A stretch of DNA of 64,000 nt from Haloarcula sp. CBA1127. Its GTDB lineage: Archaea > Halobacteriota > Halobacteria > Halobacteriales > Haloarculaceae. The position numbers were made by a program, and so were the translations under genes. Position 1 is the stretch's first letter. The number at the start of each line of letters is the position of its first letter. Shown piece after piece: positions 34,642 to 43,120 of this stretch. The DNA is taken from NCBI RefSeq assembly GCF_001485575.1, contig NZ_BCNB01000006.1:2480001-2544000 (forward strand), in the 5' to 3' direction. The notes beneath the pieces were generated by a model that worked only from the letters and a program-made list of their open reading frames with translations, searched no databases and was not told where the DNA came from.

Positions 34642-36171
34642 ATGACCGAACACGCGGAGTCGGCGGCAGACGAGTTCCCGGAACCGTCAGGAGCGGGACG
34701 CGTCGATGTCGTCGGAACCGCTCACGTTTCCGAGCACAGCGTCACGGAAGTGGAATCAGCGATTGAGGAATCCGAGCCCGATATCGTCGCCGTCGAGCTT
34801 GACGAGGGGCGCTATCGGCAAATAAAGGGCGAAACGCCAGACGACCTCGATGCAAGCGACCTCCTGCGCGGGAACACCGTCTTTCAGTTCCTCGCGTACT
34901 GGATGCTGTCGTACATCCAGACCAGACTGGGCGACCGCTTCGATATCGAGCCGGGTGCGGACATGAAAGCGGGCATCGACACCGCCGAACGACTCGGCCT
35001 CGGCGTTGCACTCGTCGACCGGGACATTCAGACGACCGTCCAGCGGTTCTGGGCGCGGTTGACGGCCGTCGAGAAGCTCAAACTGGTCGGCAGTCTCGCG
35101 GCCGAGATGGGGCCGCCGTTGACCGTCGGACTGACCGTCGGTTCTGTCTTTGGCGGGCTGTTTGCGGTCGTCGCCGGGGCCTTCGGTGGTCCGTTTATCG
35201 TCCCGAGCGGAGCGCTTTCAGTTCTGCCGGGCGGCCTCGGTGGGACGGTCGAGGGTCTCCTCGATACGCTGTTGCTCATCTGTGTTGCCGCGGCCGGTAT
35301 CGGGGTGCCTATCGCCGCACTGCTAGTCCGGTTCCGCGGTGAAGCCGATGTCGAGGAGTTCGACATGGAGAAACTGACCGATACCGACGTGGTCAGTGCG
35401 ATGATGGAAGAGTTCCGTCAGTTCTCCCCCGGCGGCGCGGAGGCGCTCATCGACGAACGCGACGCATTCATCGCCCACCGACTTATCGCCCTCCGCGAGG
35501 CCGGCTATCACGTCCTCGCTGTCGTCGGAGCCGGCCACCGTGAGGGGATTCAGGGCTATCTCGACAACCCGGAGACGCTCCCGCCGATGGAGTCGCTCAC
35601 CGGAACCGAGGGTGGCCGGCGAGTCTCGCTGTACAAACTCGTCGGCTACGGCTTCGGCGTCGTCTTTCTCGTCTTCTTCGGCCTGCTCATCCTTGGCGGC
35701 GCAAGCCAGGCCGTCCTACTGCAGTTGTTCGTCGCGCTGGTCGCCGTCAACGCCGTGCTGGCCGGTGGGCTGGCGAAGGTGGCCGGCGCACACTGGTCAA
35801 GTGCGGCCGCCGCCGGCGCGTTCGGCTGGCTGACGAGCCTGTTTCCGCTGCTCGCGGCCGGCTGGTTCGCGGGCTACGTCGAACTACGGTACATCTCCGT
35901 CAATATCAGCGATATCGCGACGCTCAATGAGATACTCAACGACCAGGAATCACCGGTGATGGACCTTGTCAGCCGGATGCGTGCGGTACCGCTGTTTCGG
36001 TTGATCCTCGTCGTCGCGCTGACGAACGTCGGCAGCGCAATCGCCTCCTACGTCGTGTTCCCGGTGTTGATCCCATACATCTCGTCGGACATCGGCGGGA
36101 TGCAGGGCGTCTCGCGCCTGCTCTGGCAGGGTGTCGACGAAGGAACACAAATACTTCTGGGGTTCCTCTAA
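34642..36171 (+). CDS. TraB/PrgY-family membrane protein
   Basis: 509 residues. The cytosolic N-terminal half has the TraB signature: VVGTAHVSEHSVTEVESAIEE, IVAVELDEGRYRQI and AVVGAGHREGI, resembling the Tiki/TraB protease-like fold with conserved His and Glu residues. About eight hydrophobic helices make up the rest. In Enterococcus, TraB shuts down pheromone peptides; archaeal function is unknown, though proteolysis is suspected. The ATG at 34642 is preferred over the upstream codon at 34567 for domain reasons. The stop TAATG overlaps the next start by one base, so both genes are coupled. Confidence 0.85.
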   Translation: MTEHAESAADEFPEPSGAGRVDVVGTAHVSEHSVTEVESAIEESEPDIVAVELDEGRYRQIKGETPDDLDASDLLRGNTVFQFLAYWMLSYIQTRLGDRFDIEPGADMKAGIDTAERLGLGVALVDRDIQTTVQRFWARLTAVEKLKLVGSLAAEMGPPLTVGLTVGSVFGGLFAVVAGAFGGPFIVPSGALSVLPGGLGGTVEGLLDTLLLICVAAAGIGVPIAALLVRFRGEADVEEFDMEKLTDTDVVSAMMEEFRQFSPGGAEALIDERDAFIAHRLIALREAGYHVLAVVGAGHREGIQGYLDNPETLPPMESLTGTEGGRRVSLYKLVGYGFGVVFLVFFGLLILGGASQAVLLQLFVALVAVNAVLAGGLAKVAGAHWSSAAAAGAFGWLTSLFPLLAAGWFAGYVELRYISVNISDIATLNEILNDQESPVMDLVSRMRAVPLFRLILVVALTNVGSAIASYVVFPVLIPYISSDIGGMQGVSRLLWQGVDEGTQILLGFL

Positions 36172-36857
36172 TGGCGGGTCGCCGACAGCGAACCACCACG
36201 GAGCGAACTATCGGTGGCCTCAGCTTCAGCCAGCGCGAACTCCGGGACCTCCTCGTCGCCTGGCTTGCACTCGGACTGGCGTTTACGTTCTTCCTCGAAC
36301 GACAGTTCCGCCGCATCGTTTTCGGCCAGTTCGGCGGCCTCTCGGGTGCCGAAATCGCCAGCACATTCGCGGTCAGCCTGCTGACGGTTGGCGTTGGTTT
36401 TCTATTGCACGAACTGGCTCACAAGGTCGTTGCTGTCCGCTTTGGTCAGATTGCCGCGTTTAAGGCCGATTACCGGATGCTCGGATTCGCAGTCCTGGGT
36501 GGCCTCGTCGGCTTCCTGTTTGCCGCACCGGGGGCAGTCGTTCACCGCGGCCGCCTCACGGCGAAGCAACACGGTCTCATTGCCGTCGCCGGACCGGTGA
36601 CGAACCTCGCGCTGGCTGTTGTGTTCCTCGTCCCGTTCGTCGCGGCACTGCTGTCGGGCACGGGTGGCTTCCTCTGGGAAGTCGCCCGGATGGGCCTGCA
36701 GATCAATCTCCTGCTCGCCGGCTTCAACATGCTGCCCTTCGGCCCGCTTGACGGCCGAACGGTCCGAAAATGGAGCACGCCGGTGTTTCTCGCCGTCGCG
36801 GTGCCATCGATTCTGCTCGCGATAATCGGATTGCTGTTCCTCCCTCAGATGCCCTGA
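36171..36857 (+). CDS. site-2-protease-like M50 membrane metalloprotease
   Basis: 228 residues with six or so membrane helices. The zinc site is HELAHK (H80, E81, H84) and the third ligand is the Asp in NMLPFGPLDGR, the N-x-x-P-x-x-PLDG motif of M50 peptidases. It should cut transmembrane substrates within the bilayer. Coupling with the TraB-like gene (1-nt overlap) suggests one membrane proteolysis module. A second intramembrane protease, a rhomboid, occurs elsewhere in this window. Confidence 0.9.
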   Translation: MAGRRQRTTTERTIGGLSFSQRELRDLLVAWLALGLAFTFFLERQFRRIVFGQFGGLSGAEIASTFAVSLLTVGVGFLLHELAHKVVAVRFGQIAAFKADYRMLGFAVLGGLVGFLFAAPGAVVHRGRLTAKQHGLIAVAGPVTNLALAVVFLVPFVAALLSGTGGFLWEVARMGLQINLLLAGFNMLPFGPLDGRTVRKWSTPVFLAVAVPSILLAIIGLLFLPQMP

Positions 36858-36876
36858 CTGAAGACGGTACTTGAGC

Positions 36877-36895
36877 CCAACCCATAGCCGGTTGG
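36877..36895 (+). terminator. inverted repeat CCAACC-7 nt-GGTTGG after the M50 gene
   Basis: The arms lie 20 nt past the M50 protease stop codon and just before the structured-RNA candidate. It may end the upstream transcript or belong to the regulation of the element that follows. Confidence 0.3.
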
Positions 36896-36916
36896 TCATC
36901 CAGTATGGGTGGGGCT

Positions 36917-37005
36917 GAAAGGGGCCGTTTTCTTGGCGAACCTCGGCGACGCAAGCACCTACTGGAGCGCAGCGAGCCGCGGGAGTCAAGAGAACGGGGG
37001 CTTTC
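36917..37005 (+). ncRNA. candidate structured RNA: long interrupted hairpin upstream of purM
   Basis: GAAAG (36917-36921) pairs with CTTTC (37001-37005). A symmetric GGG/GGG internal loop follows. Then CCGTTTTCTTG (36925-36935) pairs with CAAGAGAACGG (36987-36997) over 11 bp with one G-U. The apical part can form a weaker GC-rich stem. The unit starts at GTATGGGTGGGGCTGAAAGG and ends before TTCTTTTTATC, the probable purM TATA box, so it appears to be its own transcription unit. I recall similar GAAAGGGGC...GGGGGCTTTC elements in other haloarchaea but cannot check this here. A shadow frame over it is not a gene. Confidence 0.5.
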
Positions 37006-37094
37006 TGGCTGTTCACACACTTGTTCTTTTTATCAAACACCGTTTCCTGCGCCGGAACGACGCTCTTTTGCCCCCGCCACGCACGCTCTCGGGT

Positions 37095-38105
37095 ATGACC
37101 GACAGTGAGTCCGAGGCTGACGACGCCGACAGCGAGGAGGGACTGACCTACGCAGAAACCGGTGTGGATATCGACGCCAGCGAGGCGGCGACGAAGGCGC
37201 TCATCGGCGCGGCCGGCGAATTCGAGGGCGACTACGCGGGCCTTGTCGACATCGGCGACCAGTACCTCGCGCTCGCAACGGACGGCGTCGGCACCAAACT
37301 CCTCGTCGCCGAGGCTGTCGACGACTACTCGACTATCGGCATCGACTGCATCGCGATGAACGCCAACGACCTCATCGCGACTGGTGTCGAGCCGGTCGCC
37401 TTCGTTGATTACCTCGCAGTCGAAACGCCCGACGAGGAGACGAGCGAGGACATCGGTGCGGGGCTCCGAACGGGAGCCGAGCGGGCCGGCGTGGCGCTCG
37501 TCGGCGGCGAAACCGCCGTAATGCCGGATGTCATCAAGGGGCTGGACATCGCCGGGACCTGTGCCGGACTGGCACCGAAAGACGCTGTCTTCCCCGGCGA
37601 GGCCGAACCCGGTGACGCCATCGTCGGCTGGCCGTCCTCTGGGATTCACTCCAACGGGCTCACGCTCGCGCGCGAGGCGGTCACGCAGGACCACGAGTAC
37701 ACTGACCCGTTCCCGCCGAACCCCGACAGGACCATCGCCGAGGAACTGCTGACGCCGACCCGGATCTACAGCGAGGTGCTTGAGCCGCTCCGAGCCAGTG
37801 AGGCGCACGCGGCCGCACACGTCACTGGCGGCGGCTGGACCAACCTCACGCGGATGGGGAGTCACCGGTACGAGATCACGGACCCCTTCGAGGCCCAGCC
37901 CGTCTTCGAGTTCGTTCAGGCGGAAGGCGAGGTCTCTGACGAAGAGATGCACCGGACGTTCAACATGGGCACTGGATTCGTCGCTGCGGTCCCCGAAGCC
38001 GACGCTGACGAGATCGTCGCCGACAGCGAGGACGCTCGCGTGATCGGTGAAGTGGCTAGCGGGGACGAGGCAGTCGCGATCCGAAATCTCGAACTCACCG
38101 AGTAA
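37095..38105 (+). CDS. purM: phosphoribosylformylglycinamidine cyclo-ligase (AIR synthetase)
   Basis: 336 residues. Purine synthesis enzyme that closes the imidazole ring of AIR with ATP. The family motifs are complete: LTYAETGVDIDASEAATKAL, LALATDGVGTKLLVAEAV, IDCIAMNANDLI, VGGETAVMPDV, SSGIHSNGLTLAR and HVTGGGWTNLTRMG. Length is normal. The ATG at 37095 has TTTTTATC at about 37027-37034, some 60 nt upstream, so this gene has a short leader rather than being leaderless. Other pur genes are not in the window. Confidence 0.96.
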   Translation: MTDSESEADDADSEEGLTYAETGVDIDASEAATKALIGAAGEFEGDYAGLVDIGDQYLALATDGVGTKLLVAEAVDDYSTIGIDCIAMNANDLIATGVEPVAFVDYLAVETPDEETSEDIGAGLRTGAERAGVALVGGETAVMPDVIKGLDIAGTCAGLAPKDAVFPGEAEPGDAIVGWPSSGIHSNGLTLAREAVTQDHEYTDPFPPNPDRTIAEELLTPTRIYSEVLEPLRASEAHAAAHVTGGGWTNLTRMGSHRYEITDPFEAQPVFEFVQAEGEVSDEEMHRTFNMGTGFVAAVPEADADEIVADSEDARVIGEVASGDEAVAIRNLELTE

Positions 38106-38142
38106 GTGATTGGGAGCGCTGACAGAATCCGGTCAGGCAGGA

Positions 38143-38322
38143 TCAGGCGGACAGGATGTCTTTGCCGGCTGTCTCCTCCGCGATCCGTATCTGGAGCGCC
38201 TGCCGGATGTGGTATCTGGCCGCCTCGCTTTCGGCGTTCTCAAGTGCCTTTTCGAGTTCGGCATACAGTGGGTCGCTGGGATTGGGCATGTGAGTAGGTC
38301 TTTCATTAGTGAGAATAGACAT
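38143..38322 (-). CDS. 59-residue helical conserved protein
   Basis: Frame MSILTNERPTHMPNPSDPLY, then AELEKALENAESEAARYHIR and QALQIRIAEETAGKDILSA. The helical core (ENAESEAARYHIRQALQ) looks like a small conserved haloarchaeal protein family as I remember it. A second ATG at 38289 (MPNPSDPLY) may be the true start, giving 48 residues. TATA-like TTAATAC lies at 38344-38350. It is convergent with purM (37-nt gap). Confidence 0.6.
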   Translation of the reverse strand: MSILTNERPTHMPNPSDPLYAELEKALENAESEAARYHIRQALQIRIAEETAGKDILSA

Positions 38323-38408
38323 ATACCCCTGACACTGTTTTCAGTATTAAGCCCCTCCTACGGGTAGTACGCGGCCACTATCGCAGTTCGCGCTTCTGAG
38401 AATTAGAG

Positions 38409-38951
38409 TTAGCTGACCGTACGCGCGATGTCCGCTTCAGTTATGACACCGATAGTTTCCCCGTCTTCAACAACCATCACAGCGGCATTGTGGTTCAGGT
38501 AAGCGTCGACTTCGTCGATGGGTGCGTCGGGTTCGACGGTCGCGATCGACTCGTTCATCACTTCAGCCACTGGAAGGTCGCCCACATTTTCTTCGGGCCG
38601 CTGGCGGATGTCGGAGTTGCCGATGAGCCCCTGTGGTGCCCCGTCTCGGATGACGGGGACCTGCGAGTACCCTTTCTCGTCCATCACGGCCTTCGTCTGG
38701 TGGACGGAATCGTCGGGCGCGACGCCAACAACGGGAGAGTTCATCAGGTCGCGGGCCTTGATGATGCCGCCTTCGGCCTCCTCCAGTGCAGTCACGATCC
38801 GACGGAGTGTCGACAGCCGCGGGTCCACGTCACCACCTTCGATACGAGCGATAAGGGGCTGAGAGACGTCAGCCCGCTCCGCCAGTTCGCTCTGGGTCAG
38901 CCCAAGTTCGTTGCGGCGCTCCCGCAGGTCCTGTGGCGTCGGTAAGTCCAT
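38409..38951 (-). CDS. XRE-type HTH regulator with two CBS domains
   Basis: 180 residues. An N-terminal XRE helix-turn-helix occupies 8-62 (RNELGLTQSELAERADVSQPLIARIEGG). CBS domain 1 is about 68-118 (VVGVAPDDSVHQTKAVMDEKGYSQVPV) and CBS domain 2 about 125-178 (ATVEPDAPIDEVDAYLNHNAAVMVVEDGETIGVITEADI). CBS pairs bind adenylates such as AMP, ATP or SAM, so this would be a DNA-binding energy or cofactor sensor (COG3620 type). Upstream, TTACCTCTGGTAA forms a 6-bp-arm inverted repeat at 38961-38973 beside the TATA region, a possible autoregulatory site. Confidence 0.9.
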   Translation of the reverse strand: MDLPTPQDLRERRNELGLTQSELAERADVSQPLIARIEGGDVDPRLSTLRRIVTALEEAEGGIIKARDLMNSPVVGVAPDDSVHQTKAVMDEKGYSQVPVIRDGAPQGLIGNSDIRQRPEENVGDLPVAEVMNESIATVEPDAPIDEVDAYLNHNAAVMVVEDGETIGVITEADIARTVS

Positions 38952-38960
38952 ATCCGCTAA

Positions 38961-38973
38961 TTACCAGAGGTAA
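38961..38973. promoter_or_regulatory. small inverted repeat TTACC-AGA-GGTAA upstream of the CBS-HTH gene
   Basis: Arms TTACC and GGTAA separated by AGA, immediately upstream of the leaderless start at 38951 and next to AT-rich TATATTA sequence (minus strand). XRE regulators commonly bind short palindromes; autoregulation is inferred. Confidence 0.35.
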
Positions 38974-39022
38974 TATAAAAAGCCCACGGCTGCTGCGGCG
39001 GGCGAACCAAGTGAAGCGCCGA

Positions 39023-39394
39023 TTACGCCTCGGCTTCGGCTTCGTCCTCGTCGGCTTCGGTCTCGAAGACCTCGACGACTTTCAGCGGGACGTCCCGCAG
39101 TGCGCCGCCGATTTCGCTCTTGGCGATCCGCTGGGCGTGCTCGGGGGATTCGGCGTTGAACACATCCATTTCGAGTACCAGTCCGACGAGCGCCGTGTCG
39201 GCCGCGATAAACGCCGAGTCGAACGGTTCGCCACAGGCCGGGCAGCCGGTCGCACCGACTTCGACCTCAACGTAGTCCATCTCGGCTTCGTTGAGTCGCT
39301 TCCCCGCTTCGCTCACTGCGACACCGATAGCGTCGTCTATGTCGTCTACGTCACGAACCAGCCAGGCTGCTTCCATCGCCACGAGGTAGTTCAT
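39023..39394 (-). CDS. UPF0212 (DUF555) family protein
   Basis: 123 residues. The body matches the archaeal UPF0212 family: [20 protein letters not shown], then [21 protein letters not shown] with a CPAC metal knuckle, and [19 protein letters not shown]. Only one CxxC is seen, so any metal site needs other ligands or dimerisation. Function is unknown. The C-terminal tail is purely acidic. The start at 39394 faces the 272-bp intergenic region 39395-39667. Confidence 0.85.
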   Translation of the reverse strand: MNYLVAMEAAWLVRDVDDIDDAIGVAVSEAGKRLNEAEMDYVEVEVGATGCPACGEPFDSAFIAADTALVGLVLEMDVFNAESPEHAQRIAKSEIGGALRDVPLKVVEVFETEADEDEAEAEA

Positions 39395-39667
39395 ACACGA
39401 ACTCTCGTGGTCCGACTATTCGATAGTTTTGATTCGCCTTTGTTGCGCACGTCACCATTACTATCTCTATAACTTATGCGAACCAGCCATCTGACTCATA
39501 CCCCCATTATGTCTGATCGGGAAGTCCTTCGGGTAATGGTCTGGTTTCTCAGGTGTCTCAGCAAACCGCAAGACAGCGGCCCATTAGTTCATCACAATCG
39601 ATGATGCTGAACTGAAATGTGGCGACAAGACTTATATACCAGACTCACTCTGGAATGACCGAGGAAG
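39395..39667. other. intergenic region, 273 bp, promoters and one doubtful micro-ORF
   Basis: It holds the UPF0212 promoter on the left and a strong CTTATATACC box at 39631-39640 for the small membrane gene on the right. A 31-codon frame at 39509-39604 (MSDREVLRVMVWFLR) follows a TATAACTT sequence, but there is no other support for it. No convincing RNA structure was found. Confidence 0.5.
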
Positions 39668-39838
39668 ATGGTAGCTCGACTGTACACCGCAACGCTGTTC
39701 GCATTGTATCAACTCACCCTGCTGCTGGGCATCATGCTGCTGCCGGTGGCAATGCTCACAGAGCAGTTCGGACTCCGGCTGCCGATGGACCGGGCCGTGT
39801 CGGGACTCAACGAGGCCTACGATCAGGCGAGCGCGTAA
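39668..39838 (+). CDS. 56-residue small membrane protein
   Basis: MVARLYTATLFALYQLTLLL, GIMLLPVAMLTEQFGLRLPM, then DRAVSGLNEAYDQASA. One hydrophobic helix (about 8-32) follows a short basic start, with an amphipathic C-terminus. I recall similar small proteins (Y-T-A-T-L-F-A-L-Y-Q-L) throughout haloarchaea with no known role. A textbook TATA box (CTTATATACC) 28-37 nt before ATG supports real, leaderless-like expression. It precedes psmB by 91 nt on the same strand. Confidence 0.75.
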   Translation: MVARLYTATLFALYQLTLLLGIMLLPVAMLTEQFGLRLPMDRAVSGLNEAYDQASA

Positions 39839-39929
39839 GACGGACCAGCCGGCTAAATGCCCGCAGTGGTGGCGGTCAGGTTCACCAGGAAAAGAGGTTT
39901 TATCAGCGCCCGACTAGTACCCTACAGTA

Positions 39930-40652
39930 ATGCGAGATATGACTCCGGGGCCGGACCTTTCTGGACCCCAGGCTGCTGACGAGTTCCAGAGCGACCCGTA
40001 CGCGCCCGAAGTCGGCGAACTCCCCGAACAGTCCGCACAGGATTCGGAGAAGGTGAACAAGACCGGGACGACCACTATCGGTATCAGCACGTCCGAAGGC
40101 GTCGTCATCGCGACGGATATGCGCGCTTCGCTCGGCGGTCGCTTCGTCTCGAACAAGAACGTCCAGAAGGTCGAGCAGATTCACCCCACGGCGGCGCTCA
40201 CCCTTGTCGGGAGTGTCGGCGGCGCACAGTCGTTCATCCGGACGCTTCGGGCGGAGGTCAATCTCTACGAAGCCCGACGCGGTGAGGACATCAGCATGAA
40301 AGCCCTCTCGACGCTGGCCGGTAACTTCGCCCGCGGCGGTCCCTTCTTCGCTATCAACCCCATCCTCGGCGGCGTCGACGACGACGGCCACCACGTCTAC
40401 TCCATCGATCCGGCCGGCGGCGTCATGAAAGACGACTACACTGTAACCGGCTCCGGGCTCACCGTCGCGTACGGGACCCTCGAAGACCGCTACGAGGAAG
40501 ACATGACCAACGACGAGGCCAAAGAAGTCGCTGCTGCCTCCATCAAGGCTGCTGCCGAGCGTGACACCGGCTCCGGTAACGGGATCTACCTCGCTGATGT
40601 CACCGCTGACGGCGTCGACATCAACGGCTACGACTTCGACGAACTGCTGTAG
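39930..40652 (+). CDS. psmB: 20S proteasome beta subunit
   Basis: 240 residues. A 46-residue propeptide ends at KTG, and mature enzyme would begin with the catalytic Thr47 (TTTIGI). The rest follows the beta-subunit pattern: VVIATDMRASLGGRFVSNKN, VGSVGGAQSFI with its GSGG-like turn, GGVDDDGHHVYSIDPAGG and SGLTVAYGTLE. It forms the proteolytic inner rings of the archaeal proteasome with alpha subunits and PAN ATPases, none of which are in the window. TTTTATC at 39898-39904 gives a leaderless start at 39930. Confidence 0.96.
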   Translation: MRDMTPGPDLSGPQAADEFQSDPYAPEVGELPEQSAQDSEKVNKTGTTTIGISTSEGVVIATDMRASLGGRFVSNKNVQKVEQIHPTAALTLVGSVGGAQSFIRTLRAEVNLYEARRGEDISMKALSTLAGNFARGGPFFAINPILGGVDDDGHHVYSIDPAGGVMKDDYTVTGSGLTVAYGTLEDRYEEDMTNDEAKEVAAASIKAAAERDTGSGNGIYLADVTADGVDINGYDFDELL

Positions 40653-40843
40653 CCACACGAAACAATCGTTGCGGTCGGGTCTCGGCCCAGACGTTTTTCG
40701 TGCCGAGGTCGGCTTTGTTCCGCCGCAGTGAGAGACTACGAGGCGACGACTGGCGCACTCTGTCTAAGCTGTAGATATACGCAACCGTGTAATGTGACCA
40801 TGAAACGACAAGTATAGATAGTTGGTCTGAATAACTTATCTAA

Positions 40844-41644
40844 ATGATATCTTCAGACGCCGTCGTTCAGCTTGCATCCCAGACCGGATTCAAACCGCTA
40901 CTCAACCGGTGTTACAACCAGTATCGTGAAGTCTCGTACCGCCTTGCTGGCGATACATACACGGTCACAGTCGGTGATGTCAGCACAGAGTTCCTGATAC
41001 CAACCTACAATGAGTTTACTGACCTCTGGAAGATAGACGAACGGCCGGTACTCGCTGATCTGCTGGAGGAACTCCGGCCCGACGACGTGTTCTACGATAT
41101 CGGGGCTAATATCGGTCTGTATGCCTGTCTGGCATCGGAGGTGACCGACAATCCGGTCATCGCATTCGAACCACACCCCGACAACGCCGAGCGGTTGCGA
41201 CAGAATATGCAACACAACCGCGCCGATATTTCGCTATTCGAACACGCGCTAGTCGATGAGGACGGTGAAGCCGAACTCTCCATTACGCTCGAAAAGGTCG
41301 GTTCAGCCGGGCATTCGCTGGTGACGACAGCGACAGAACACGAGACAATCACAATTAGCAAGCGACACGGCGACGAGTTCATCGCCGACAACCAACTGCC
41401 GACACCGACTGCGATCAAAATCGATGTCGAAGGGACGGAGGGCGCTGTTCTCAATGGTCTGTCGGCAACGCTCGACCAGCCCTCGTGCCGACTCGTGTAC
41501 TGTGAAGTCCACGGAAACCGACTCGAGACCAACGGCCACTCCATTGCTGGCATCCGGAGTCGACTGGAGGGACACGGCTTTGCTGTGACCAAGCGAGTCA
41601 TCCGTGACGGCAAGGGCGACACATTCCTTATCGGGAAGAAGTGA
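40844..41644 (+). CDS. FkbM-family SAM methyltransferase
   Basis: 266 residues. The FkbM pattern is clear: SAM-binding FYDIGANIGLYACLAS, FEPHPDNAERLRQN, and the conserved IKIDVEGTEGAVLNGL. FkbM enzymes methylate hydroxyls of sugars or secondary metabolites; in haloarchaea they often belong to glycan loci, though this one is isolated by 8 kb from aglB. TATA-like AAGTATAGAT (about 40810) lies upstream of an AT-rich leader. The phosphohexomutase starts 44 nt after its stop on the same strand. Confidence 0.88.
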   Translation: MISSDAVVQLASQTGFKPLLNRCYNQYREVSYRLAGDTYTVTVGDVSTEFLIPTYNEFTDLWKIDERPVLADLLEELRPDDVFYDIGANIGLYACLASEVTDNPVIAFEPHPDNAERLRQNMQHNRADISLFEHALVDEDGEAELSITLEKVGSAGHSLVTTATEHETITISKRHGDEFIADNQLPTPTAIKIDVEGTEGAVLNGLSATLDQPSCRLVYCEVHGNRLETNGHSIAGIRSRLEGHGFAVTKRVIRDGKGDTFLIGKK

Positions 41645-41688
41645 GGACCGAACGAGAGAATTATACGGTCGGCTTCCGCATCGCCGGT

Positions 41689-43056
41689 ATGGAACTGTTC
41701 GGGACCGCGGGAATCCGCGGTGATGTCGTATCGAAGGTGACGCCGGACCTTGCACTGCGAGTTGGACAGGCGACTGGCCGAGACGGCGAGACGTTCGTGC
41801 TGGGGTACGACGGGCGTGTAACGTCGCCAGCGCTCGCTGATGCGATGGCTGCGGGACTACAAAGCGCTGGCGCGCGTGTCGTCAGAATCGGCCGCGTACC
41901 GACGCCGACGCTGGCATACGCCTCGCAGGGCCGCCACGGCGTGATGATTACCGCGAGCCACAACCCACCGACCGACAACGGCATCAAGCTGTTTGCGGAC
42001 GGCACCGAGTACGGCGATAACGACGAGACGCGCATCGAAGGCCGAATCGAGGACGGCTCGACACCGACGGCCTGGAACGGCTGGGGCGACACGGAGTCGG
42101 TTGACTACCTCGACGAGTATCGAGGCGCTGTCGCCGACTACGCCGAGTCGCTCGGTGGCGACCCGTCGGGGCTGACAGTCGCCGTTGACTGCGGGAACGG
42201 GATGGCCAGCGTGGCGACGCCACAGGTCCTCCGGGAACTGGGTGCCGACGTACTCGCGACGGAGGCGAACGTCGACGGGACCTTCCCCGGCCGCGAGAGC
42301 AAGCCGACGCCGGAGACACTGGCCGATTTCCGCGAGTTCGTCGCCGAATCTGACGCCGACTTCGGGTTCGGCCACGACGGCGACGCCGACCGCATCGTCG
42401 TCGTCGACGCCGACGGCGATGTCATCCACGAGGATACGATACTCGCGATGCTGGCCGAACACTACACGCGTGCCGCGGACGTTTCGGACCCCGTGGTCGT
42501 AACGACGCCTAACGCCTCCGGTCGCATCGACGAACGGGTCGAGGCCGCGGGCGGCCGCGTCGAACGCATCCACCTTGGCTCGCTCCACGTCGGAATCGCC
42601 GATGTTCGGGCGGGCGCGACCGACGAAACCGAGGTTGTCTTCGCCGCAGAACCATGGAAACACATCCACACCGCCTTCGGCGGCTGGATCGACGGCGTTG
42701 CCAGCGCGGCCGTGCTGACGCGCCTGTTTGCCGGGGAGAGCGTGGGCGACAGGCGGGCCGTCATCTCCGAGCGACCCTACGAAAAGGTGAGTGTGGAGTG
42801 CCCCGACGACGCCAAAGCCGAGACGATGGAGCGACTGGAATCCGACCTGCCGGACGCGTTCCCCGAGGCCGACGTCTCGACGGAGTACGGCGTCCGGCTC
42901 TCCTTCGATGACGGGTCGTGGACGCTCGTCCGGCCGAGTGGCACCGAGCCGTACGTCCGGGTGTACGCAGAGAGCGACGATATCGACGCGCTGGTCGCCG
43001 ACACCACACAGGCGGTCCGCGACGCCGTCGCGGCCGTCAGTGCCGCCGACGCCTGA
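41689..43056 (+). CDS. alpha-D-phosphohexomutase (phosphoglucosamine/phosphomannomutase-like)
   Basis: 455 residues with all four domains of the family: start MELFGTAGIRGD, phosphoserine loop ITASHNPP (Ser90), Mg site GHDGDADR and C-terminal phosphate loop RPSGTEPYVRVY. It interconverts 1- and 6-phosphates of glucosamine, mannose or glucose; archaeal members cannot be assigned from sequence alone, and some act on pentose phosphates. The ATG at 41689 is chosen over the GTG at 41641 because the family begins with -LFGT-GIRG. Cytidine deaminase follows after 64 nt. Confidence 0.9.
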   Translation: MELFGTAGIRGDVVSKVTPDLALRVGQATGRDGETFVLGYDGRVTSPALADAMAAGLQSAGARVVRIGRVPTPTLAYASQGRHGVMITASHNPPTDNGIKLFADGTEYGDNDETRIEGRIEDGSTPTAWNGWGDTESVDYLDEYRGAVADYAESLGGDPSGLTVAVDCGNGMASVATPQVLRELGADVLATEANVDGTFPGRESKPTPETLADFREFVAESDADFGFGHDGDADRIVVVDADGDVIHEDTILAMLAEHYTRAADVSDPVVVTTPNASGRIDERVEAAGGRVERIHLGSLHVGIADVRAGATDETEVVFAAEPWKHIHTAFGGWIDGVASAAVLTRLFAGESVGDRRAVISERPYEKVSVECPDDAKAETMERLESDLPDAFPEADVSTEYGVRLSFDDGSWTLVRPSGTEPYVRVYAESDDIDALVADTTQAVRDAVAAVSAADA

Positions 43057-43120
43057 CGTCCGAGCACCGACTGCTACCGAGACCGATAGAATTTCTACAC
43101 GGCCCTTCGACGCCCAGTGC

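Noticed and set aside
36905-37108. 67-codon frame starting ATGGGTGGGGCTGAAAGG
   Set aside because: It lies over the paired arms of the hairpin candidate and runs into purM in another frame; Arg-rich random-looking product.
36402-37952. 516-codon frame antisense to purM and the M50 protease
   Set aside because: Both opposite-strand genes are certain; the frame crosses the intergenic RNA candidate and has low-complexity Arg/Val content.
39509-39604. 31-codon micro-ORF with a nearby TATA-like sequence
   Set aside because: Too short, no remembered homologue, and no supporting structure; kept only as a note in the intergenic entry.
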